DNA of 64,000 nt, taken from the NCBI GenBank assembly GCA_043228905.1, contig JBHGNT010000005.1, forward strand, positions 11,966,001 to 12,030,000. Reading direction: 5' to 3'. Below, piece after piece: positions 43,857 to 56,808 of the stretch. The notes under the pieces are model-generated. The model ran no database searches. It saw only the letters and a program-made list of their open reading frames with translations, and had not been told where the DNA came from. Each line of letters opens with the position of its first letter. The stretch's first letter is position 1. Position numbers and translations under genes: made by a program. This DNA is from Azolla caroliniana. Its lineage: Eukaryota; Polypodiophyta.

Positions 43857-45978
43857 TTCAATAGAAACTTTGGTGCTATATTAGTTAAATAGACATACAC
43901 AAAAGTGGGAAGTGTCTAAATTATAAACACAAACATTCCCAATAAAGGTTAGGTGGGCTTGGGCCCTAAGCAAAACCTCTTGATGCTTGGGGGACATAAT
44001 GCAATTGGTGGAAAATCAAGCCATTACACAATAATGTATGAGGAGTAAATAATTGCTAGCTTAAAATCATGCAAGTGGACCCACCAATATAACATGATGT
44101 GTAGGAATCAAACTCATAATGTAACCTGTAACCGTGACTTTGCGAGCTTTTCCTATAGAAATGGTTGGGTTTGTAAGCAAAACTAAAGCTAGTTTGATTT
44201 CCAAGCAAAATAACATCAATAAATTTAAATTTTAATCTATGTTCTAAATTCAATAGTTTTGTTTCCCAATAAACACCACTTGATTCCAAAGCATGTCCAC
44301 ATAACTTACAACCAACCTCACCACCACGGGAACTCAACCACTCTCTTGTAGGGATCGACAGTGTGGCTAAGAACCCACAACCAAGCCTTTATTTTTTTTG
44401 GCGTATCCAATGCCCATAGTCTCCTCCAAAATGACTCCAAGTCGTCATCTGATATGCATTTATCCTTCGAGCTAATAGATTGCTATGTAGACTTCTGAAT
44501 GAGTGTCGAAAAACTTATTTTTTTTGGGTGAAATTTCATTCTTTTATGTCTTGTATTGAATGTTGCGTACAATATGCATAGGAAAAAAATGAAGGCTCGT
44601 ATCATGTAGTAATTTGGTTACACGAGGTATTACGTCATGAAGTGAGCGCAAATGATAATTAGTTTTCATTGTTTTGTTCATCCATTATGCTGAAATGAAT
44701 TGGGTGCAGTATATCCCAACTACCACCCGTTCTTATATATCAAATTAGAGATGGTAATGTCAAATGCAATGACTTGCACACATTACATGAACACATTCGA
44801 CTAAGCACAATAGTCCATGCAAAGTCTATGAATCAATTGTGATATGATTATATCAAAGCAATAACATGAGGATTTACCATTGCATATATGCTTGAATATG
44901 AGAACATTATAGTCGCACATGGCCTTATACTTAAAATATTTATTTTGCATGATGACCTCTAGGCAATACAAGTAGAATACGATAGCACATTCTATTACAT
45001 CAATAATGGGACTCCTAAGACGAACCACACTATTGCAAATGATGGTAAAAAATCATTCCCATAAATACAATAAAAGGGAATACAAGCTTAGAGCTACATT
45101 TCAAATTCTATAATAGAATTACATTATTAGATGTACAAATTTGTGGAGAATGAAGTTGTGATAACTTTTAGATGTCCATTTCATCACAATATCAAATGCA
45201 ACATGAAATTTCAATCTACAAAATCATGGCAGTTGTTTTTTTCTGAAAAAAAATGCTCCCCATTAGGTAGGTGAATCACATATACAAATCAAGCTCATCA
45301 TGGGAGTTGTTTTTTTGATACTTCGCAGAGTTTCTAAATGGCGAATTCCTTTGAAAAATCAATCAAACAATAAACTATCCAAAATCACGAGGATTTAAAT
45401 GTGCTCCGTTGGTGTTTAATTCATTATTTATAATAGTTCAAATTCAATTGAATGCAAAAATAATGAGGGCATAAAAGAGCTCCAATTTCTCTTGTTGTTT
45501 AACACATAATAGTAAGGCTTAATCATTTCATGCAATGATTTAGTTGTATACTTGTTGGATGAGAATGTTGCTGTTTTTTGAAAAATTGAAAGACAAATAT
45601 CTTTGAGGGTTAAACCACAACTTCCACACAATTACCCCTTGTCATATCTTGCAAACCAACAATTATTATTTAATGGTATGAAGTTCCAAACAATGCTCAC
45701 AAACATTATAGATGAAAAATATTGTTAAATGGTTTTTGTTGATTGGAAAACAACAAAAAATGTGCTTCACAAATTCTCATATATGTAATAATGTATGTAC
45801 CTCATTTATCACATTTGTTCTCACCAATTTTAATGACTAACAAAACCAAAATACATTTGATCTGCACTACTTTCAAACAAATAGCTTAGTGCAACCCAAG
45901 ATGAAACTTGATGATGTATCATGCCATAACTATTTTGGTGAAATTCTTTTACATGAGCTTATTTGGTATGGTGATTAT
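43857..45978. other. AT-rich spacer
   Basis: I see no gene, RNA or defined repeat in this stretch. Confidence 0.5.
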
Positions 45979-48900
45979 TAAATTTTTTTTTCCAAAGAAG
46001 AATATACTCCATTAGTTAAAACGACATGCAATACACAACATTAGACATTACCTACTTCCATATGGGCTACATCACTTATTTATCTTACACTAAATAGCCC
46101 ACATGTTTGTTCTCCATGTTTGTCGTGTCATTCACGCCCCTCTATCATCTAATGGGAGGGGGGAACAACCATCTTGGTACTACGTATTGCCATTGTATAT
46201 CCACTCCAATTTCTACAGCCATTGGTGTAATACACCAGCGTTTTCTGAATCTGAGGCATCATCTGTTCCATCAATCTGCTCATATTGGGCCCTCAATGTA
46301 GTTATTAACGTGCGCCATATTAGCTTAATAGATTCTGTTGGAGGCCGTTTGTTTGCTAAAAATACCCTGGTACATCTTGTGGTCCAAATGTTCCATATGA
46401 TAATGGGTGCTAGCAACATCCATAGATCTTCAAATTTTTGCTTTTGGGCATTACTTCTAGGTGCATTGTTACCAGCGATCAATCGAATAGTTCCATTCTC
46501 CCCTCTGTACATAGTTGTACACGTGCTATCAAATTTCTCTACGTCATCATCAAGACAATTCCAACATGCATGTCCCCAATTGAGGGTAAATGAGCTAGAG
46601 GCATGGCAAAGCAATCGTAATGCCCTTCTCCATACAACCGTAGCCTCATGACATTCCTAGAGACAATGGGAAATGCTTTCTAGTTGTCCACATGCACTAC
46701 ATCTAGGGTCTACATTGGGTCCTTTAGCCCACGCCCCTACTAGCAAGGCTCTATGCACAATAAGCCCTAAGCACATCATTATCTTGTGGTCACCAATGTC
46801 ATGCCATATCATTTTCTAGAATTTAGCTAATCTCCTTTCACTAATGCCCTCTTGTATCCAAAATTTACGAGATGCAATATCTTTGTGTTCTTGTTTTAGG
46901 ATAATTGCCTCCTGATCTTCGTGTTGTACCTGAAAAATTGCACCAACTTGGCACCATCACTTTGACCTTGAGTTTTCCAGAAATACATTGCGGGGTCCCA
47001 TGATAACTTATTTGAATGCCCTTTTATCGGCCAACACATTGTCGTTGGTTTGAGCTCACTCAGCTCGGGGTCAACTATCATATCCTTTCCATTTTTTGCA
47101 AGCAACCTAATCGGCCTTTCAGTTTGATAGGCTGGTTGCTCACATATTACCATTCTATGCTCTATTTTGTAGTAGCATGCCTCATTAGATCCGGCTTTCA
47201 TTCCCTTAATTCCAATTAGATAATTTCAACATCGATAAGTCTCGTTCATTCCATTTCAGAGGGACTTATGGTTGCATCTTCCAAGATTTGCCCACTGCGT
47301 GCAAAGGCATCTTTAATCCTCATTAGCATGCATTTACCCCTGTTTATCCTCCATAGTCTAGCCTTTTGAGTGCCCAATCATTACATAGAAATCTCTTCCA
47401 ATCTGCCAATGTATTCCCTTGGGCATTGATTAAATTGGCCCATTTGAAGCCTGCCTTTTGTCCTATCATCAGCCCATCCACATCTCTAATTAATGGGTTC
47501 CAAACAATAGGCATGTACATTCGAGCATATGCATCATTTCTCCACCTACAAACGATTCCCTTTCTCATTCCATTCCATGCCTTCATAATTCCAACAACAC
47601 ATATACTCTGTGTACATCCTTGGCATTTGGGTCGCATTTTTGGCACAAACCCCCAAAAAGCGCTACTTGGCCAACTTCCACCATGTCTTGGCAACCACAT
47701 CTTCCATTTGCATCGCTAGAGAATTTTCCAAGGTGCCTTAGGTGGTTGCAAGCTCATGACCACCAATTTGCCTAGCAAGGCCTTCGTTTGCACCACAGGA
47801 TCTATTAGTCCCACCCCACCTTCACTTTTATCTTTTATGAGTGTAGTCCATGCAACCTTTGCACAAGCATGTTTTCCCTCTGTGCTCCCCCATAAGAAAT
47901 TTCTGATCAGCCTTTTTATCACTTTTATCGACTTGGGTGCGATTATCCAACATGCTGTAGTATGCCATATTGTGGCCATTAGAACCTGATTTGCAATCAC
48001 AATCTTGGCTGCAAAGGATAGTTTTATTGCATTCCACCATATTAACTTCACTTTTATTTTGTCCACAAGTAGAGTGTAGTGTTCTGAGCGATCAATGTCC
48101 ATCCCGATTTTGAAACCCAAGTATCTAGTAGCTTCTCCTCTCCTCAACCTGTCTGAAATTAGGGTTTGGAGCCCAATTTACCACATGCTTATTGCTAATC
48201 CAAATGCCCACTGATTTATTCCAGTTTATTTTTGCACCCGATCCCCTACTAAACTCATTTATTGCACTTTGTAGTCTGTCCAAGTTGTTTGCATCCCCCT
48301 TAACATAGATTGTTGTATCATCAGCATATTCTGTATCAAGCATCATTCCTGCATCCTCGGGTAGGGGAAGACCTTGTATTTGCCAATATCTATCACCAAT
48401 CTGATAATGCAAAGCTTCCGCTGCAATAATGAATAGGTACGGGGCCAATGGGCATCCTTGGCGTACCGATCGTGTCATCCTAAAGCTCTTCCCCAAGCTT
48501 CCAACCATTAAAACCTGGTTGGAAGCATCCCTATAAAAGGCAGCCAATCCAAGGATCCATTGCTGCTCGAAGCCTAGGGCATCCATCACCGCTTTTAGGA
48601 ATTCCCATGAGATCCTGTCATATGCTTTTTCGAAATCGAGTAACATTACTGCTAGGTCCACTCCTTGCTCCTCCGCCCATGCTGAATACTCCCAAAAAGT
48701 TATCACATTGTCAACAATGCTCTGGTTTTCGAGGAAGCCAGTTTGTGTTGTATGTATTATGTCCCCTAGGACCGTTTTCAATCGACTACTTACAACTTTA
48801 GCCATGATCTTATAGGCATTAGTGAGAATCATCAAAGGTCGCCAATTATCAAGCATAGTTAGATCATTCCCATCCTTGGGAATTAAATAAATCATTCCTC

Positions 48901-50458
48901 GATACATTGTCAGAGGCATTAAACCTTCAGCCATAATGTATTGCATCCCTTCCAACATGTCATCCTTAATTAGATCCCAATATTTGATGTAAAAATATAT
49001 AGGGAGTCCATCAATGCCTGCACAACTTTGCTTGATCATATCTGAAATTGCATCCCACAATTCTTGTATACAAATAGGGGTATTTAGATGGTCCATCATC
49101 TGAGCCGAAACTCTCTTTGGTATCCTGTTTATTATATTTCGAAAGGCATCCTGCTCAATATGTTCCTCGTTGCATACATTCAGTAGTTGCATATAATAGC
49201 TCGTGGCCATTTCAAGCATTTCCTCTGCGCACGTGGTCATTGTGCCATTTGTCTTTTTCAAACATGAAGGTTGGGTCCTGGAGCCTTTGCATTTTACAGC
49301 TTCAAAAAAACCTTTCGTAACACGGTCTCCTACCCTCATCCAATTTACTGCTTTACTACGATAGACATTAGTAGTCCTTAGTTTCTGATACATATCCAGT
49401 TTGTATTTTGCCTCCTCTAGTCGGGCCTCAATCCATACATTATTCAGGTATTGTTCTCTTAGTCGCTGCATAGAAGTGAGTGTCCATTGCATTCTCTGTA
49501 GTTTCTCCTTCATCTCTTTTCTAATTTCAGTTGCTTTCTTCCGAAAGAAACATGCACATTCCTCAATTTTCCCAACCAACCTATGAGCGGGATCATGATA
49601 CATCCATTTGACATTAGACCATAGTCTTCTTATATCATTAGTCCATTTATTGTCCATGACCAACTCCTTGCTCACCTTTATGTGGATTGCATCGAATGTT
49701 TTCTTTTATATGTAATAGGATTGGTGCATGGTCTGAGAACATCATTCCAGGACAAATTATGCATTTGCCTTTCATATCTATGAGCCGAGGGTCCAAATAC
49801 CATCTGTCCAACATGGACATTGTCCTCCCATGAACGCTTCCTCCTACTTTAGAGTATAGAAGAGATTTTTCTTTTTGCAGATGCATTCCAATAGTCTATC
49901 ACATTATATGCTAAACAAAACTTATCCCATGCATCTTTTTCTACCCCTTGCACCGTGCCATTTGCATTTCCGCTTCTATCTTCTTGTTGCTCCGCCATAT
50001 TAAAATCTCCTCCAATGATCCACAAATCTGCATCCGGTTTCTTGTCCACTAGTTGCAACCAGAATTCCTTTCTTTCAGTAGTAGAATTTGGGGCATATAT
50101 GTTCAGTATGCCCAGTGCCCATATCTGTGTTTTATCCTTATATAGACAACCTGACCCTCTACTAAACATCCTTTGCTTGTGAATGCTACATTATACTTAG
50201 CTTTCATTGCTATGAGTACTCCTCCATGAATCTGTCTATCCCCCGTAGCTGCCGACCATGTATTGGTCCAACTCCCAGGGCAGATGTTTCCAATTTTTTC
50301 GATCTTATCCCCATCTAGATGATGCTCTTGCACCATGATAACATCATGCACTATTGCCTCAGTGCATCGCTAAATTTCAGTAGCTAATACATTCTTCTTC
50401 ATGTGGAATTGGCTACCACCAATTCCTTGTATATTCCATGTTAGCAAGCTAAGATTCA
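45979..50458 (-). pseudogene. L1-type LINE ORF2 (endonuclease-RT-Zn region)
   Basis: Minus-strand ORF2 starts at 50458 with MNLSLLTWNIQGIGGSQ, the APE-type endonuclease start. It has VQEHHLDGDKI, LNIYAPNSTTERKEFW, IIGGDFNMAEQQEDRSG (about 49995-50045) and FSDHAPILLHI (about 49690-49735). RT (48125-49675) reads MIYLIPKDGNDLTMLDNWRP, QTGFLENQSIVDNVI, LLDFEKAYDRISWEFLKAV, RQGCPLAPYLFIIAAEAL and the catalytic MLDTEYADDTTIYVKG (about 48300-48345). The C-terminal connector (47716-48147) and a zinc-type C-terminus (CSACGQLESISHC near 46690) follow. Stops and frameshifts occur at about 50372, 50130, 49850, 49660, 48130, 47705 and beyond. A T-run at 45979-45990 may be the poly(A) tail in minus orientation. 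Confidence 0.9.
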
Positions 50459-52372
50459 TTTCAACATATACCGTGCCTCTTTAGTGGCCCAACCAATGCA
50501 TTTTTAGCTTCCACTAGGTTCGCTAAGATCATATCTTGGAGATTATCCTCTTCTAGTGTCTCCATTTCAAGGTGGTATACCATGAATTCCGTGATCATTC
50601 GAGGCAGCTTCCTAAATTTCACATTTATATAGCATATGCCTTGCTCATTCGCCTTGCTCGAGCTCCATATCATGTCATCTTTCCATTGTCTTTTCATTTT
50701 CACACTTATTGCGGTACCATATGTTGAATCTACATGAGCACCCATTTGTTGTTCCAACCATCTGAGTGCTTCTTCTCAGTTGTGGGGCTCCTTATTTCCT
50801 GCGACCAGCATATAGGACAATCCAACGATTTGATCTTTGTCCTCACAATTACTATAGATATTGATTCTACACATGCTGTCCTTCTTCATCTCAACCCCAC
50901 ACATTTCCTTGAACCATTTTTTGCCTGTCAGTTTCAATTTGATTTGTTGCCCAGTAGTCGATAGGGGGGTCACTTTGTATTGAGGATTCCATTTCACTCT
51001 TGACCATTTACGCATACCTTTATTTTTCTCCATCCCATTCTCTTCCTCTTTTCTAGCACGCATGTGCCTTTTCATTTTTGCTATCCCCTTAATATGTTGG
51101 GTTGTCACTAGCGACTTATCTTGCTCTTTCAAGGGGCTTACATCCTTTTGATTTCTTATTTCTCCTGCCTCATCCATACATTCTTGATGCATCTGATTAG
51201 TTTCAAACACTAACACATTGTCTTCCTGCTGGAATGTCTGCATATCATTAATAACATTCACAAAGTTGCTCTCCGAATGTGCCTTTGATCTTGCTTCCTT
51301 GTCATTAGCTAAGTTTTCATTGTCCTCTAAGGTTAAGAGTTCATATTTGTTGCTAAGTGGAGGTCATTCTTCATTCTTGTCCGAGCATAATTTTTTGTTT
51401 TCCTTTATTATTCATATACTTCCATCCATCTTCATTCATCCACATTGCATGGTTTGTTCTCATATTTTTCTGTTGTGTCAAACTTGTTGGGCTTTTCCAT
51501 CCATGCTTCCCATTTCTACGATGCATGATCTCCTTACCTCTAGGGCATTCTTGGGCCATATGCCCCATTTGTCTACATACAAAGTATTGCCCTAGAAGTC
51601 CGGCATATTCCATTGGATGTACATGGTTAGGCATTAGTTTGCTGCTTAGCACCATTGTTTGTGGTAAGGCCTTTACATAAGAGACAATTAATTTTATCCT
51701 TGGCGTTTCACTTACTCTCTCTGCAAATGTTTTTTCCAAACATTGCCCTCCCATACTCTTCCCAATGGTTGGGAGAAAGGACTCCCATTGCTTAGGTGAA
51801 CCAGGGAAAAAGTTCGTTATTACTACTGGATTTCCTACACAAGCATTTGCTTTACACATGTCGAAGTCTACATCCCATTTGAATACATATGCTCTTGCAT
51901 TGTGCCATGTCAACGGACTACTCTCGATAATTTTGCATATATTCGTTTCAGGCATCACAGTAACATGGTAAAACCCCTTTCCCATAAATGTGATGTCCTT
52001 CATTCTTCCAAGGTTTTCTTGCAGGCAACTTTGCAACCAATCACGCAACAACGGGCGATTCAGTCGACTGTCCACCACTTTCACCACAAATGATTCCTGT
52101 CTAAGTCTTACGATTTCACTCTCCATGATGCATTCTTCATCCGGGGAGAGAACGAAGGCTCCCATAGCTTGCATTGAGTTATCACCTAGCCTATTCATCC
52201 CCTCTATCCCCTGTTCTAGATCATCATCATAAGCATTAGAGGTTCGATCCTCACATACCTGCATCCCCTTGTTGGCAAGAGGGTTTCGAGTTGCAGTTCG
52301 TGCAGCCTCCGATGGTTCTGAGACGCTGGTTGATGCCCCCTCTGCTGTCATCACTGCTGTCATCACCGCCAT
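50459..52372 (-). pseudogene. L1-type LINE ORF1 (DUF4283-like, zinc knuckle)
   Basis: Minus-strand ORF1 starts near 52372. Residues about 75-235 resemble the DUF4283 domain of plant L1 ORF1 proteins (LNRPLLRDWLQSCLQENLGR, GFYHVTVMPETN, VVITNFFPGSPKQW). A zinc knuckle follows near 51545-51590, reading YFVCRQMGHMAQEC, where the first Cys has become Tyr. After a break near 51371 a Lys-rich C-terminal part continues (50776-51261) and, past a TGA, 50461-50757 (EQQMGAHVDSTYGTAISVKM). The protein would bind LINE RNA. Its C-terminal extension of roughly 260 codons between knuckle and endonuclease is long. Confidence 0.8.
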
Positions 52373-52640
52373 CCCTTCGAGCTACTATTCGTGCAGCCTC
52401 CCGACGAGCTCCACCTGCTGTTCATACCAACCTTCGTATGGTGATTATTGCTTCACAAACTCACAAACTCACAAACTCACAAACTCACATTCTCACTATC
52501 TCTTCTTTGGCTCACTTTCACGTTACAATTCATAATCTTCTTATTCACATAAACTTTGATGCTTCTTTAGTTCTATCCTTTTGTATCTTTATGATTGTTG
52601 TTTCCTATTTTCCCTTTCAGATGCTCCACTCCCCTTGTGC
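52373..52640 (-). other. LINE 5' region with 10-bp tandem repeat
   Basis: Upstream of LINE ORF1. Contains about four tandem copies of ACTCACAAAC-type units at 52452-52488. The 5' end of the element is not defined. Confidence 0.5.
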
Positions 52641-52859
52641 CCCACACATTAAGAAAGGCTATTATTTCATCCATTTGTCAAAGGGATCTAGGGTTGAGTA
52701 ACTTTTTATTCAACCTTTGTTTTTATTAATTCTAGCTAAGTGAAGCTATTGGTAATTGTTTTATGTCAACCTTCTATTCATCCTATAAATATATTGAATG
52801 GTGCATCATGAAGTAAGTTTCTAGTGAAGGAGTTTAAAAATAAAAATAAAGATTCACAT

Positions 52860-53400
52860 TGGTATTAATGGAAAGCCGAAAGGCTACAAAGAACTCATAC
52901 ATTAAGATATAACCCTCATACCCATATCAACCAACATGTCGTGTAGCAAAAGCCCTCATGCATGATCCTTCCAAGATGGGGCGGAAAAAGCCATCTTGGT
53001 GGAGCAGATCTCCACTTTATTCTCTCCCCAAAAGAGGTGAAGACCTCTGCCTTTTTCCAAATTTCTCGAAAATGTTGTTGCTTACGAAACACAACATTAG
53101 GCTCACCAATCAATGCCTCATATTGGCATCTTAGAGTATGTAGGAGCATCAACCATATCTCCTTGACTAACTCAACCACATTATGTTTGACTTTCTAAAA
53201 TACACATTTACATCTTGCCTTCCGCAATACCCAAACTACTAAAGAAGATATTGTAGACCAAACCTTGTCCGCTTCCAAACATAAGATTGTTGAAGTATAA
53301 GAGACGTCCAATACATTGAAGAGGAGAAGGAAATCAACATACTCCCTTTCATGATGTTGTATTTCTTTAGCCAACCTTCCCCATCTCAGAAAACCCCAGG
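52860..53400 (-). pseudogene. 3' end fragment of a second LINE
   Basis: The minus-strand reading at 52916-53179 (LVKEIWLMLLHTLRCQYEAL) corresponds to the end of the first LINE's ORF2 (IKLIWRTLITTLRAQYEQID near 46300). Only the C-terminal tail remains, so this is a 5'-truncated insertion, typical of LINEs, of a related family. The start of homology to the right is not fixed. Confidence 0.6.
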
Positions 53401-54131
53401 TTGACGGAGTTTCCTAGTGGCACATATAGTTAAAACAATACATATAGTTAACTCACAAGGGGCAATACATGTTTGAACATGCATGCATATATATTCTCAT
53501 TGTATATGGAGTAACATAAATTATACCCCATTGCTTTCCATAATTGCAAAACTACAATGTCGTCATGAATATGTTCCATGTATGGACAAATGTTGAGGAT
53601 CTATCTAAGAGTGGAGCTAGATGAAAAAGGAGACATACAAAAGCACACATGAATGCTTGAGTACAAGAATTATAGAAAATGGAAATTGAGAATGATATTA
53701 ATTGTTTGAACTTACATTGGGTGTGAGCTCGATACTCTTTTATTCCATATGAAATGAAAGCATTTCTTTAAAAAAAGTTGACTACCTGTCTTCCAAAGTT
53801 GTGTGGTTATATAGGTTCAACCCTTATGCTAGATGTGTGTGCTTGTGCTTGTGCTTGTTTTTACCGTTCATGCTCTTTCTTCTCTCATATGCTTTTGTTT
53901 TTGGGCGCATTCTTTTTCTTAGTTTAATGATTAAGGCACATATGCATTGTTTTATGGTTTATCTTAGTTCCAACTACTTATATGCATTGCTTTATGAGAT
54001 ATATGGTTTGAATATTGCATGTGTTTTACTTGTCACTACATACATCTTAGCCAAAAGCCTAATGCTTGTAAATTGTTGACACTATGCAAGGATATTTGTA
54101 GCGTGCACCATTGGCGACATGATGCACAACA
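53401..54131. other. Spacer
   Basis: No supported gene; the plus reading at 53801-54079 is Leu/Cys/Tyr-rich chance sequence. At the right end, minus-strand GGTGGGGGTGG (about 54132-54143) beside TGTTGTGCATC resembles a PPT-LTR start and shares a 16-mer with 10479-10496. Confidence 0.45.
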
Positions 54132-54149
54132 CCCACCCCCACCAAACCG

Positions 54150-54862
54150 ATGTATCCTCTTGTATGAGCTTTAAAATTGTTGGGAAAGAGCATTAGAATA
54201 CCGATTGACAAGCATGGTTTTTCTCCTCATGTTGCTCTTTGTCCTACTTTTGTCGAAACCCACAAAAGTGTAGTACAAGAAAGAAGTAGGAACATTTACA
54301 TATGTGGTCACGTGCATACGTATTTGATCGTATATATGTGATAATATACATGTGTATATAAGTTATTACGTGATTTCAATATCAAATGTTTTCCTTTTCG
54401 GGGAAAGGATCTTGGTGGCCGTCCTCACATTTTTGTGAGAATGGCTTTGTCACCATCCCTTTTTCAACAAATTTTTATTGTTGACATCCCTGTTGGTGAC
54501 GTCGATTTCGTTACGTAATGAAACAATATTAGCCACAATGGTGTTGAGAATGTAGGGCTTGACCCACTTGATGTGAGGTCGCTCTTATGACACACATGTT
54601 GACAGTCCTTCTCGTGGGCATTCATGTCGTTCGCCACATGCTGAAGGACACTTACATCAACACACTATTGGATGGTGGCCACCACCTTTCTGTTGAGAAG
54701 TTTCCATTCCGACTCTAATACCCCCGTGGGTATTTCTACTATGTCGATGGGCTCGTACAAGTCTTTGACTATGAGAAGATCCTTCATCTTTATCTTCTAG
54801 TTTGCATAGTTTTGAGAGTTTAGAACTATCATTCTTGGGAAGCCGCTCACACCTCCTTCCAT
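54150..54862 (-). pseudogene. Copia gag fragment
   Basis: Minus-strand gag start of a copia element whose 5' LTR is at 54891-55451. From ATG at 54862 it reads MEGGVSGFPRMIVLNSQNYA, then a TAG in place of the Trp expected in this motif, then KIKMKDLLIVKDLYEPIDIV and GVLESEWKLLNRKVVATIQ. These are typical copia gag N-terminal motifs. Similarity fades after about 54660, and no protease or integrase follows, so the element is a 5' fragment. Confidence 0.75.
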
Positions 54863-54875
54863 GCTTGCACTTCAA

Positions 54876-54887
54876 GCTTTGATACCA
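54876..54887 (-). promoter_or_regulatory. Copia primer-binding site
   Basis: Minus-strand TGGTATCAAAGC, an initiator-Met-type site three bases from the LTR. Confidence 0.85.
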
Positions 54888-54890
54888 GTT

Positions 54891-55451
54891 TGTTGGGAAA
54901 ACGAATCAACAATCCACAAGAAAGGAATGTGCTGAAATACAAAGTTCGGAAACACAAAAGAAAATGTGCACATATTTTACGTGGAAAACCCTAAAAGCAT
55001 GAGGAAACCACGAAGAACGGAGCTTGACTATATAAATATAGTGGATATACAATGATGGGATTAGAGTACAACACTCTCTACTCTGAGTGTATCTACCGTG
55101 CATGGCTCTTATAGTATATGGCTATGGCGCCACTCACACAATCTCTCCCCCCCGTTCTCACTCTTCTCTATCATTCTCAACAACAGAGGATCACACTACT
55201 TATACATTTGCCCTAGGCGTATTTATACTAATACATCATATGGGCTATTTACAATTGTAGCCCCTACTACACATCACTACTATTATTATAACTATAATAA
55301 TAATAGTCAACAGTTAATTAATCGACTCCCTATTTGTTAGCTCTTTGACTGTCGACTCTCCTCGGCTCGAACAATCGGCTCTTCCTTGTCTTTGACTGTC
55401 GGCTACTTCCAGACAGTCGGCTCCTCCCATGGGAGGGATATATTCCCAACA
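54891..55451 (-). mobile_element. 5' LTR of a copia fragment
   Basis: A 561-bp LTR with perfect 9-bp inverted tips, TGTTGGGAA and TTCCCAACA. Minus-strand promoter-like TATAAATACGCC lies near 55207-55219. It is inserted directly before gypsy integrase sequence (ACAAATACATCC at 55452). A left-hand copy of the expected duplication (acaaa) was not found because the element is truncated on the left. Confidence 0.85.
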
Positions 55452-56340
55452 ACAAATACATCCTAGTGGCCACAGATTATTGTACGAAATGGGTGGAGGC
55501 AAAAACTTTATGAGACAACACTGTGGCTTCCACGACCAAATTCATATATGAGCATATTTGGTGCCGTTTTGGTTGCCCTATCGAGCTCATCAACGATCAA
55601 GGAAGTCATTTTTTGAATATGGTCATTCATAATCTTACTGAACATTACGCCATGGTTCACAAGAGAAGCACGCCGTATTACCCATAGGCCAATGGACTTG
55701 TGGAATCGACGAATAAAACACTCCATAATATCTTGAAAAAGATCTTCAATGACAATTGTACGAATTGGGACACGAAGCTACACAACACCTTATGGGCATA
55801 CCACACTTGCTTCATTTCGGCTGGTGTTCGGACTAGAAGCCGTAAAGCCTGTGGAGTTTTAGATACCAAGTTTACACATACAAGTCCGCGAACGTCTGTC
55901 GGAGGGCTAGTCCGAGCAAATCTGCTTACAACAACTACTCGAATTGGGGGAAGCTAGAGTACACAACATGACGATTTTGGAGCACGAGCAACGGTGGCGG
56001 AAGGCATTCATAGACCGGCATTGTGGTACGAATGAGAAACACTTTAAAATTGGAAAAGTAGCCTTAGTATTCTAAACATGCATGGGACAGATGCCATACT
56101 GGATAGTAGGAATCAAGAATGAGACATTCGAACTAGGCACCCTAGCAGGGGGAGTTGTGCGGAAAAAGGTCAATGGATTTCGATTAAAGCCATATTTGGG
56201 ACACACGACGCCAAACCCGTTCCCCGCCGATTAAGAGAATCGGGCCGGTTCCTCGGCGGAACGGAACGGCCACTAAACAGGGTCCACTGGTGGGCATGTA
56301 ACATTAATGTACTTGAAAACTAGCCTTAACCATTAGGTCT
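55452..56340 (+). pseudogene. Tat/Athila-like gypsy integrase and pol 3' end
   Basis: Plus-strand gypsy integrase core starting abruptly at NKYILVATDYCTKWVEAKTL (first catalytic Asp). It continues with CRFGCPIELINDQGSHFLN (second Asp) and ANGLVESTNKTLHNILKK (Glu), then LHNTLWAYHTCFISAGV. The pol C-terminus reads MPYWIVGIKNETFELGTLAG and NGFRLKPYLGHTTPNPFPAD, ending near 56234. Stops and frame changes are frequent. The motif style (WVEAK, STPYYP-ANGLVESTNKTL) fits Tat/Athila lineages; no chromodomain is seen. The part upstream of 55452 was displaced by the copia LTR. Confidence 0.8.
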
Positions 56341-56372
56341 GAAATGAAAAAAAGAAAAGAAAAAGGAAGGAC
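56341..56372 (+). promoter_or_regulatory. Internal purine tract with duplicated downstream sequence
   Basis: A 30-bp purine run ending AAAGGAAGGACAGTCACG. A closely similar AAAGGAAGGACGGTCACG recurs at about 62929-62946, before the 3' LTR region. It may act as an internal polypurine tract, known in some plant gypsy groups, or mark a duplication. Confidence 0.4.
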
Positions 56373-56808
56373 AGTCACGACTATTAAAGGCACTACATGC
56401 ACACACACTTTCCAAGATAGAAAGAACATGCGTCCACACAATGATTTGCAAGCTCTTGAACCCTAGGTTCTCATTTTCACAAAAGGAAGACAAAAGCCAT
56501 TTCTCTGCACATCGCTAAAAACATTTCCAAACTCCTTGCTTTCCTTGCTCTCCTTGCTCTCCTCGCTTCCCACACTCACCTAGCCATCACCAAAGAATAA
56601 GCTTGAGGTCATTGCCCCCCAGTTGCTCCCCTCACTCATCATGACAGGACGACATGCCGATCTATATCTCCCCGGTCTGCGGCGATGGCTACACGACAAG
56701 GGGCTCGAAGGCTACATATGGGTAGACAAAGCTCCACAACACCTAGACGCCCAAGAGGTAGAAAGAAAAATCAACGTCAACACCATTTCAAATGCTACTA
56801 TCAGAAAG

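Noticed and set aside
46103-46651. 182-codon plus-strand reading
   Set aside because: Antisense to the C-terminal region of the LINE ORF2; no domain recognised.
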